64,000 bases of DNA from Notamacropus eugenii (lineage: Eukaryota; Chordata; Mammalia; Diprotodontia; Macropodidae): positions 9,740,001-9,804,000 of the forward strand of contig NC_092872.1 of NCBI RefSeq assembly GCF_028372415.1. Reading direction: 5' to 3'. The notes under the pieces were generated by a model, which saw only the letters and a program-made list of their open reading frames with translations, had not been told where the DNA came from and searched no databases. Positions 55,641-64,000 of this stretch are shown one piece after another (position 1 is the first letter of the stretch; each line of letters starts with the position of its first letter). A program made the position numbers and the translations under genes.

Positions 55641-56339
55641 ACACAACTTTTTATACACAAACACGATAATGCCAAACGTGAAATTGGAAAATATGGTATG
55701 ATACTATCCGTTAACCAAAGTCGTATAAAGAAAGAGAAATGAATTTATACTAACAAATTTCTACTAAGTTAAAAGAATTCACTTTTTGTTGTTTTCTATT
55801 CCTGCTAAAAATAACTGCTTGTTGACTTAACTGAAGATGTTATGCTCACTGACATGTTTTGGCCTATTATTTTATTCTGTATCTTTCAATAAAAAAACTA
55901 AAACACTCACCTACTTGTTTAACTACATTGACTAAATTAACTGAACAATAAGTTATTGGCAAATCTGCCCTATCCCCCAGTACAAGCACAGATATTTTTT
56001 AAAAATTATAAAGTATATTCAGTCACCTTGCTCTTAAGAGCAAAAATATGATTTTTGTGATATTAATAAATACTAAAAATTTTTAAACAATGGTTATTCT
56101 GCTTTATCTCACTTTTAAATGTCTATTTTAATGCATACATTAGTACAATAGTATGTATAGTTTGTAAATATACATACACAAATATGTAAATATGCATACA
56201 TATATATGTGTATATATGTATGGTGTGTTTTGGGCTGGGCTTGATTCTGACTGGGCCCCCAGTAGTTTATGTTCAATATTGAAATGACCTGTAAGTCATT
56301 CAGCAGTAATTAAAAGATTTGCTTACTGGAGTAGGATGT
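55641..56339. other. AT-rich intergenic stretch
   Basis: A TATA/TACATA simple tract lies at about 56150-56225. Nothing else recognised. Confidence 0.4.
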
Positions 56340-56568
56340 TCAACAAGGATAAACGCTACTGTTGGTGGAGTTGTGAACTACTTCAACTACTCTGGAGAAC
56401 AATTTGGAACTGTACCCAAAAAGCCATAAAAATTATGCATACCCTTTGACCCATACCCCAAGGAGATCAAAAGAAAAAAAATATTTGTATCAGCTCTTTT
56501 TTTTGTGTTGGCAAAGAATTGGAAACTGAGAGGATGTCCACCAATTGGGGAATGCCTGAACAAGTTAT

Positions 56569-56614
<46 letters not shown>

Positions 56615-57055
56615 ATGGAATATTATTTTGCTGTGAGGAATGATGAGGGGGATAGTTTTAGGCATACCTGGGAAGATTTATGTTGAACTGATGCAGAATG
56701 CAGAACCAAGAGAACAATCTTCATAGTAACAGCAATATTGTAAAGATAATCAATTTAGAAAGACTTAGTAACTCCGCTCGATGTAATGATCCACCATAAA
56801 TCCAAAAGACTCGTGATATAAAATGCTATCCACCTCTAGATAGAGAATTGATGAAATAAGAGCACAGATTATAACATGTTTTTTCCCTTTATTTTTCTTG
56901 CTTCCTCCCCCCCACTTAAGCATGGCTAATGCAGAAATATGTTTTAAATGGCTTCATACGTTTAATGGGCATCATATTTCTTACCTTCTCAGTAGATGGG
57001 ACAGGAGGTGGAGGGAGGGAGAGAAATTGGAAATGAAAATTTAAAAATTAAAAAA
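56340..57055 (+). repeat. L1 3' end (ORF2 C-terminal remnant and 3' UTR)
   Basis: The text gctactgttggtggagttgt at 56356, ccaattggggaatgcctgaa at 56541, tgatggaatattattttgct at 56613 and the 3' UTR to 57055 are collinear with 38810-39540. A (TG)n tract lies inside the ORF2 remnant at 56570-56609. Confidence 0.75.
56570..56609. repeat. (TG)20 microsatellite inside an L1 fragment
   Basis: A pure TG array of about 20 units at the point where the other copies read atggtagagggttgtgatgg. Confidence 0.9.
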
Positions 57056-57845
57056 GCAAGGATAGGCACCAAAGGCACCTTGAGTTGATTTAGCTAAGCC
57101 AAGCACTCTTGTGTGAGTTGCCCATTATTTTCTACTAGCCAAGCATCCAAGGGTGCCTGAGGCTCCTGGTGTCTCTTCTGTACTTGGATGTTCATGAAGT
57201 AGTCCACAGCCTGAGCCTTTACTCTCCTGAGTCAACCAAGTCTTGAGGATTATCATAATACCTTATAAAGAAAAAACTAGCCTAACCTACCTGAGAGGCA
57301 GAGATTAAGGTATTTCTATTCTACTACCACAAGGTCCTTTCTCCAAATTTTTAAAAATTACTTTTGAGTATCAGTTTTAAAAAAAGTTTTAAGGAGGCAC
57401 CCTGTATATAAGTATGTGTATATGTGTAAAACATGAAATGGAAAAACTATGGAAAATGGAAAATATGTGTATATATGTATGTATATATATATATGAATAT
57501 ACATATATATGAAATGGAAAGTATACACATGTGCCTATACACATCTATATGTACACACACACATCTGTATGCATGGAAAAAACACTGACTCAGGAGTCAA
57601 GTGTGTCATTTCAGCTTCTTTGACCTTAGTTTCTTCATCTGTGACATGAGGAGAGTTGTCTTGATACCCCTTAAGGTCCCTTCCACCTCTATAATTCTAT
57701 AACCACTATGTGCATTGTAAAACACAAAAATAGAAATTAAAAAGTATGAGATGAACTCATTTAAAATATGGACTTTATTAACAGTACAAATACTTTTGTT
57801 AAGTATTAATAATAATACTTGTAGTTCGAGCAATGTGATTGATTT
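57056..57845. other. Intergenic stretch with TA-rich tract
   Basis: A TATATG-type simple repeat lies at about 57460-57560. MIR-like text occurs at about 57575-57700. Confidence 0.4.
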
Positions 57846-57849
57846 TATT

Positions 57850-58640
57850 TCATAATTTTTGAAAATCTTAGTTCTTCACCCTGTGAGAGAACAATCTGAA
57901 GGTCTAAGTTCAGTTTATTTTGAAACTTGATTGTAATGGCTGAAGCTGAAAAAGAGACCTCACAAAGATGCATCGATCCAAATGGGGAAAGTGCACTCTA
58001 GGTTGCACTGGATAAATGTTGATATTCATTTTTCAGTCCCACCCACCAATTATGCAAAGATTTTTGTTGCAATTTAACAAGTAAATTTCCAACATCTTAT
58101 GTCAACGTTTTTTTCCAACTTCTGATTAAAGTTGCATTTTTACATTTTTAGCAAACAGGTTCAAAACCCAGTGGAATACTTTTGTAACATTTTAAAATTC
58201 TGTTTTGATGTTTTTAAAATATCAGTTTTCATAGGTGACATCATTTTTGGCAACAAGTGCTTGGTTTTAAGCGTCTTGCTAATTGGGATGACTTCAATCA
58301 TTGGGTAAGATCTCAAGGCACAGTATACACTTAGGGTGGAGTTCATTGATAATGGTATTGTGTATAAATCCATATGTCTGGTAATATTCTTGATTTTTTT
58401 GAAGACATTTGGGTGACTGTTTTAAACTGTCTTTGTGCTGGCCAAGAACCCATACTAAGATTTGGAGAGGGGCCAGCTTTGCCATTTTCATATTGTTCAA
58501 TTGTGTTTGAAGCATTAGTATTATCTTGAATCTTTTCTTTGCTGGAAATCTCTTTAAATGACTTGTCCATTTTATGAAGGTTACTGTAGTTAAGCCTAGA
58601 TAAAATAATAATTCATAAATCCAATTAAAACAGAACATGT
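57850..58640 (-). pseudogene. Broken BED/hAT transposase relic (Charlie/ZBED/FAM200-like)
   Basis: Reading the minus strand across frames gives two recognisable ends of a BED-finger hAT protein. The N-terminal part (about 58560-58300) has a YQTYGFIHNT string and a C-x2-C pair (KCILCLEIL). The next frame (about 58290-58160) has a K-x-L-K-T-K-H string where these proteins have the BED histidines. About 60 codons on (about 58030-57850), EYQHLSSAT and then FGSMHLCEVSFSA plus a KLNLDLQIVLS-like string match the hAT C-terminal dimerisation region. Several stops and frameshifts are present and most of the catalytic middle is missing. Confidence 0.6.
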
Positions 58641-59224
58641 CATATTATGCTGAAGGTGAGGAAATGAATGAGGATGCCACTTGTCATCCCCTTCACATTG
58701 TGAAATGCCCACCCCTCCCCTCCAGGATACCTTTAACCTGATAGATGGATCAATCATAGGCACTCATACTGATCCATAGAGATAAATAAATAGAAACAGA
58801 AATTCCATTTTCATCTCACATGCCTGTGGATAACCTCGCTTTGAAGATCACTTTGGAGACACCTGAACTAGAGAAAAAAATTAGTAGATTGTTGCCACAG
58901 ACCATATGAATGTTTTGGAGAGTTTCTTGTAGGATGTTGGCAGTATAAGTAGGAAACAGCACCCCAATCTATACATTCTTCACTAACCCTTCCTTCCTCC
59001 ATAAACTTTGGACTCTCTAAAAGAGAAATTGCTCTTTATTTTGAACTTTTATCTCATGTGTTCCTTCTTCCTTAACAGAAGCCTGGATCTATCCAGATCC
59101 TACCATGGGGAGGCAGTATGGTATAGTGGGGGGAAAAAAAAAACCCAAACACCATCTATGCCTTGGCTCTGCTTGGAAATTCTGTACTTACTGTCTTATC
59201 AGCCAGGGCTCTCTCCAAGGTCCT
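58641..59224. other. Intergenic stretch, possible hAT end
   Basis: Minus-strand caggtgtctccaaagtgatc (about 58866-58847) resembles a Charlie-type terminal repeat and could be the end of the relic at 57850-58640. Otherwise nothing. Confidence 0.3.
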
Positions 59225-59345
59225 ATTGTCTCCTTTCCTCATATTCTAGGTGGCTCCAGAGAGCACTGGGCCTGGAGTTGGGAAGACCAGAGTTCAAATC
59301 CATGCTCAGACACTTCCCAACCACTAGAGAAAGGCAAAATAAATT
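59225..59345 (+). repeat. SINE fragment
   Basis: A shortened tRNA-SINE head and centre: aggtggctccagagagcact, then tgggaagaccagagttcaaa at 59280. Confidence 0.6.
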
Positions 59346-59504
59346 CTAGTATGCGCATGCAGTGGGGTGCTACTTATTGCATCACTACAAATGACAGCTG
59401 AGATATTTCTTCATATAGAAAGCTTTATGTGAAATGATGCAGAGAAGAGAGCAGAATTAGCGTACTAACAACACACATTGACCAGAACTAGATTTCTAAA
59501 AATG

Positions 59505-59660
59505 AGTGGTAGTGTGTGGTCGTGGCATAGAGAACTGGCCATGGAGGCAGGAAGACCTTGGTTCATGTCTCACCTTTGACTCATGCTGCCTGTGTGATCC
59601 TGGGTAAGTCACTTACCCTCTCAATACCCCAGGCAGTTCTGTAAGATGGCAGGTTGTAAA
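59505..59660 (+). repeat. SINE (MIR/tRNA-type)
   Basis: Contains gtggcatagagaactggcca at 59522, ggaagaccttggttcatgtc at 59550 and gatcctgggtaagtcactta at 59597. Confidence 0.6.
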
Positions 59661-60540
59661 ATAGTTGCCCAACTGCGTTGATAGAGGAACTTTCTTCATT
59701 GAGAATTCTTTACATCAATAAAATCACAGGTGTGGACTGTATAAAACCAACCTCCAACAACCTTTGTAAGCACAGAGAAAACAGATTTATATGGGGGAGG
59801 GGAGCTGAAGAGGAGGGAAGCATGTCAAATGAATTATTATTTTGTTTTTATAAGTTTATTTTTCTCATAAATAAAAATATGAACGATTTGGGTTTACAGT
59901 ATGTTTCAGTGCCCCATTCTTCTTACCAAATGAGTTGGAGTAACTCTGGGGCCCACAGGACAAAACTGAAGTGAGTTCCCTTTTCCCCCTTTCCAGACCT
60001 CCTTTATTTGTAATCTCTCCCCCATTAGAAATAAGGTTCTTGAATACAAGGACTATCTTGTTCGCTTTCATGTGTATCTTCAGTATGTTAGTGAAGTTTC
60101 TAGGACATAGTCATTGCTTAGTAAATACTTTATCTTTTAGTTTTTCCTGTCCATAATACTTCTCAAAAGCAATCATTCCCTAAATAAGTGATTTTGTGAT
60201 AAACTAACTACCTCATTCCAGGAGTAAAGAAACAGGCCGCATACACAGAACTTAGCATGCTAAAAAATATTTATTGAAGGACATTCCTTGTGATCAACTT
60301 GGTCTTCGAAGGGCTGGAGATGAGGCACAATGGATAGTCAACAGGTCTGCCCCAAGGTGGATCTCCACCAGGTATCTGGGTCCCACAGAGGAGGTCTTTG
60401 GTTTCAGCAGAGCTGGGAGGAAGCAGCAACGGCCAGATGGCTCATGAGGTGGTGACAGTAAAGATTTAGGATAGAAGGTCAATATCATCTGGGGTCTGGA
60501 TTGTTGAATGAGTAAAAGCTGATGTATGATGGTATCTGGC
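59661..60540. other. Intergenic stretch with an L2 3' tail fragment
   Basis: About 60030-60135 reads as an L2 3' end (ttgaatacaaggactatctt at 60040, cattgcttagtaaatacttt at 60111). No gene seen. Confidence 0.4.
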
Positions 60541-60544
60541 ATTT

Positions 60545-60637
60545 ACATGAGACCTTAAGGTTTACAAAGCACGTTGAATACATCAACTTCATAGTGACTC
60601 TGTGAGGCTCTTTGGTTATAATTATCATCTCTATTTT
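60545..60637 (-). repeat. MIR-like SINE, left part (split by HAL1 copy 2)
   Basis: Antisense MIR text tttacaaagcacgttgaata at 60561 leads into the TSD and continues after the HAL1 at 63486 with ataggtgatgaaactgagac. Confidence 0.7.
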
Positions 60638-61638
60638 TTTTTAAATTAAATTTATTTATTTAACTTTTAACATTCATTTTCACAAAATTTTGGGTTACAA
60701 ATTTTCTCCCCTTTTATCCCCTCCCCCCCCAAACACCAAGCATTCTAATTGCCCCTATGACCAATCTGCTCTCTCTTCTATCATCCCTCTCTGCCCTTGT
60801 CTCCATCTTCTCTTTTGTCCTGTAGGGCCAGATAGCTTTCTGTACCCCTTTACCTGTATTTCTTATTTCCTAGTGGCAAGAACATTACTCAACAGTTGAT
60901 CCTAACACTTTGAGTTCCACCTTCTTTACCTCCCTCCCTCTCCACCCCTTCCCTTTGGAAAGCAAGCAATTCAATATAGGCCAAATCTGTGTAGTTTTGC
61001 AAATGACTTCCATAATAGTTGTGTTGTATAGGACTAACTATATTTCCCTCCATCCTATCCTGTCCCCCATTACTTCTATTCTCTTTTAATCCTATCCCTC
61101 CCCATGAGTGTCGACCTCGAATTGCACTCTCCTCCCCATGCCCTCCCTTCTATCATCCCCCCCACCCTGCTTGTCCCCTTATCCCCCACTTTCCTGTATT
61201 GTGAGATAGGTTTTCCTACCAAAATGAGTGTGCACTTTATTCTTTTCTTTAGTGGAATGTGATGAGAGTAGACTTCATGTTTTTCTCTCACCTCCCCTCT
61301 TTATCCCTCCACTAATGAGTCTTTTACTTGCCTCTTTTATGAGAGATAATTTGCCCCATTCAGTTTCTCCCTTTCTCCTCCCAATATATTTCTCTCTCAC
61401 TGCTTGATTTCATTTTTTTTTTAAGATATGATCCCATCCTCTTCAATTCACTCTGTGCACTCTGTCTCTATGTATGTGTGCGTGTGTGCATGTGTGTGTG
61501 TGTAATCCCACCCAGTACCCAGATACTGAAATGTTTCAAGAGTTACAAATATTGTCTTTCCATGTAGGAATGTAAACAGTTCAGCTTTAGTAAGTCCCTT
61601 ATGACTTCTCTTTGCTGTTCACCTTTTCATGGTTCTCT

Positions 61639-62727
61639 TCATTCTTGTGTTTGAAAGTCAAATTTTCTTTTCAGCTCTGGTCTTTTCATCAAGAAAATTT
61701 GAAAACCCTCTATTTCATTGAAAGACCAATTTTTCCCCTGAAGTATTATACTCAGTTTTGCTGGGTAGGTGATTCTTGGTTTTAGTCCTAGTTCCTTTGA
61801 CTTCTGGAATATCCTATTCCATGCCCTTCGATTCCTTAATGTAGAGGCTGCTAGATCTTGTGTTATCCTGATTGTATTTCCACAATACTTGAATTGTTTC
61901 TTTCTAGCTGCTTGCAATATTTTCTCCTTGACCTGGGAACTCTGGAATTTGGCCACAATGTTCCTAGGAGTTTCTCTTTTTGGATCTCTTTCAGGCGGTG
62001 TTCTGTGGATTCCTTGAATATTTATTTTGCCCTCTGGTTCTAGAATCTCAGGGCAGTTTTCCTTGATAATTTCATGAAAGATGATGTCTAGGCTCTTCTT
62101 TTGATCATGGCTTTCAGGTAGTCCCATAATTTTTAAATTGTCTCTCCTGGATCTATTTTCCAGGTCTGTTGTTTTTCCAGTGAGATATTTCACATTATCT
62201 TCCATTTTTCCATTCTTCTCTCTTTGTTCTGTGATATCTTGCTTTCTCATAAAGTCATTAGCCTCCATCTGTTCCATTTTAATTTTGAAAGAACTATTTT
62301 CTTCAGTGAGCTTTTGAATTTCCTTTTCCATTTGGCTAATTCTGCTTTTGAAAGCATTCTTCTCCTCATTGGCTTTTTGAACCTCTTTTGCCAATTGAGT
62401 TAGGCTAGTTTTCAAGGTGTTAATTTCTTCAACATTTTTTTGGGTCTCCTTTAGCAGGGAGCTGATCTGCTGTTCATGCTTTGACTTTATGTGTCTCATT
62501 TCTCTTCCCAGCTTTTCCTCTACCTCTCTAACTTGATTTTCAAAATCCTTTTTGAGCTATTCCATGGCCTGAGCCCATTGGGTGGGCTGGGACACAGAAG
62601 CCTTGATTTCTGTGTCTTTGCCTGATGGTAAGCATTGTTCTTCCTCATCAGAAAGGAAGGGAGGAAATGTCTGTTCTCCAAGAAAGTAACCTTCTATTGT
62701 CTTATTTCTTTTCCCTTTTCTGGGCAT
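61639..62727 (-). pseudogene. HAL1 ORF1 with one nonsense codon
   Basis: Same 363-codon span (with stop) as copy 1. The only disabling change I see is TAG in place of GAG at codon 57 (62559-62557). From the next Met (residue 77) the frame is open for 286 codons and keeps most of the coiled coil, the RRM-like and the C-terminal domains. Scattered conservative changes from copy 1 occur, such as Met-Arg-His in place of Met-Arg-Asp. Confidence 0.88.
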
Positions 62728-63098
62728 TTTCCCAGCCAGTGACTTGACCTCTGAATATTCTCCTCACACCCACCTTGCCTCCTGATCCTCCCAGCCAGCG
62801 TTTGGGGTCTGAGATTCAAATGCTGCTTCCAGCCTTAGGGCTTTTGGCGGGGGCAGGGCTGCTATTCAGTGTGAGATTAAATTCAGGTGGTCAGGTCGGG
62901 GCAGGGCTGCCTCTCAGGCTCAGTTCCCTCAGGGGGTTTATGCACAGACCTTCCACAAGGATTCAGGCTCCTGCCCGCTTGGGGAGCCCCGGTCTGCAGC
63001 CGCCTCTCAGCTTCCACCTCCCGGGGGGGCCTGAATTATGGGGGCACCCCACTCCCCTCTTGACCCGCCAAAGAGACTCTCTCACCGACCCCTGTCAC

Positions 63099-63414
63099 CT
63101 GTGGGTGGAGGTACTTGTGCGGCCGCTGGAGATCCCATCCCTGAAGCCCACTCGGATCTGTTTCTCTCGGTGCTGCGGCTGCAGCAGGTCTGGGCTGGGC
63201 TCCGTGTCTGCAGCGCGACGGACCTTTTGCGAGAGGTTTGCAGGTCCCTCTGTGGATGGAGGGACCCGCATGGCCGCTGGAGATCCCGTCCCTGAAGCCC
63301 GCTCGGATCTTTTCCTCACGGTGCCGTGGCCGTGGCAGGGCTGCACTCAGCTCCCAGTCCCAGCACCCAGTCTGCAGCGTGAAGGACCCCGCCGTGAGAG
63401 GTTTGCAGGTCTCT
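63099..63414 (-). repeat. Tandem duplicated unit in HAL1 5' UTR
   Basis: Two head-to-tail units, 63099-63249 (151 bp) and 63250-63414 (165 bp). Each starts ctgtgg(g/a)tgga and ends gagaggtttgcaggtc-ct. Copy 1 has one unit (about 47140-47300). Confidence 0.8.
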
Positions 63415-63470
63415 CCGGAACAGAAATCTCCCTCGCTCCAATGTTCCGTGGACTCTGGGTGCAGAATTCC

Positions 63471-63575
63471 TATCATCTCTATTTTATAGGTGATGAAACT
63501 GAGACTCTGAGAGGTCAACACAATCAGTGTTGGAAGTAGAATTTAAATCCAGGGCCTTTTGGCCTGCCTTGCCTC
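63471..63575 (-). repeat. MIR-like SINE, right part
   Basis: Begins with the second TSD copy, then aggtgatgaaactgagactc and aagtagaatttaaatccagg at 63534. Completes the MIR begun at 60545. Confidence 0.7.
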
Positions 63576-63579
63576 CTAG

Positions 63580-64000
63580 TACTCTGGGAAGGAGTCTTTC
63601 CTGTGCCTTGTTAGCCACCAGCCCCTTCTTAGATATAGTCTCACCCTTGGGCCCATACTTTCTTTTTTCCTTGTTTCCTCATAAGGGATCCTGAAATTCC
63701 TGGCCCTCCCTGATCCTCAAGCTTGCTTAGCTCCCTAGTTCCAGAGATTTTCACTCCTATCCCTTACCATTTCCTCACTACTTTAGGCTAGTTCTCCATC
63801 TACTGGGGCCACCATTTTTATTGACTGATTCTCCCATGCATCTGCCTTTCTCTTTCTTCCTTTTGTTATTACATGATCCAGACCATAAGCGTGTATTTCC
63901 TAGGATTTATTCACAAAGGATGAGTCCTGTACAGAGACTCTAAGAAAGATCGTGGACCGCAGAGTGCATATTTACAAGAGTCTCTCCAGAATAACCTTCA
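63580..64000. other. Intergenic stretch, nothing recognised
   Basis: Pyrimidine-rich sequence with no supported ORF. Confidence 0.35.

Larger units (their letters stand above)
60638..63470 (-). mobile_element. Young HAL1 retroelement, copy 2, inverted
   Basis: Flanked by identical 15-bp target duplications, tatcatctctatttt (60623-60637 and 63471-63485). The reverse complement matches copy 1 in order: 5' UTR, ORF1 (62727-61639), 3' region, A-rich tail at 60638. It is 5'-truncated by about 90 bp relative to copy 1. The 5' UTR has an extra tandem unit. It has no ORF2. By eye it is near-identical to copy 1 over long stretches. Confidence 0.92.

Noticed and set aside
62775..63539. 254-codon plus-strand ORF, the second longest outside ORF1
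   Set aside because: It is antisense to the CpG-rich 5' UTR of HAL1 copy 2 and runs through the tandem unit and into the MIR. Composition and position explain it.
1..64000. CRISPR arrays, operons, phage or bacterial mobile systems
   Set aside because: Nothing of the kind; introns, CpG islands and SINE/LINE content are those of a mammal.

Overview
This window looks like a piece of a marsupial nuclear genome. The evidence is eukaryotic gene structure, CpG-island promoters in an AT-rich background, and a repeat load of marsupial-type tRNA-derived SINEs, MIR-like CORE-SINEs, L2 and CR1/L3-like LINEs, marsupial-type L1 3' ends and half-L1 (HAL1) elements. The species cannot be fixed by eye; an opossum or dasyurid would fit. 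Repeat family names are recognised from memory and repeat edges are approximate unless a target-site duplication (TSD) is given.

The only protein gene I can identify with confidence is IBA57, on the minus strand: exon 1 at 51902-51559, exon 2 at 32981-32635 and exon 3 at 28442-28051. These join in frame (intron phases 2 and 1) into a 360-residue mitochondrial iron-sulfur cluster assembly factor. Exon 1 lies in a CpG island (about 51540-52500) with a YY1-type motif over the start codon, two CCAAT boxes, a GC box and a perfect CRE palindrome inside the coding sequence next to the first splice donor.

Layout. 1-12.4 kb: old L1, L2 and MIR repeats, no recognisable gene. 12.5-13.2 kb: a CpG-rich segment flanked by a cluster of bicoid-type homeodomain sites. 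13.2-19.3 kb: MIR, L2 and CR1 remnants plus one unexplained 99-codon ORF. 19.4-20.4 kb: a second strong CpG island with a roughly 125-bp tandemly repeated promoter module and a possible short first coding exon on the minus strand. 20.5-28 kb: repeats and the IBA57 3' flank. 28-52 kb: IBA57, whose 18.6-kb first intron holds a probable solo LTR, an old L1/HAL1-like element, a long CR1-like LINE and a young HAL1 with an intact ORF1. 52.5-64 kb: upstream flank with L2, L1 and SINE fragments, a broken BED/hAT transposase relic and a second young HAL1 in inverted orientation.

The most notable structure is the pair of young, near-identical HAL1 copies (46996-49812 plus strand; 60638-63470 minus strand). 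Both have TSDs that match exactly and both sit inside older SINEs. They lie in inverted orientation on either side of the IBA57 promoter and first exon. One keeps an open 362-codon ORF1; the other has a single visible nonsense codon. The second also carries a duplicated unit in its 5' UTR, reminiscent of promoter monomers.
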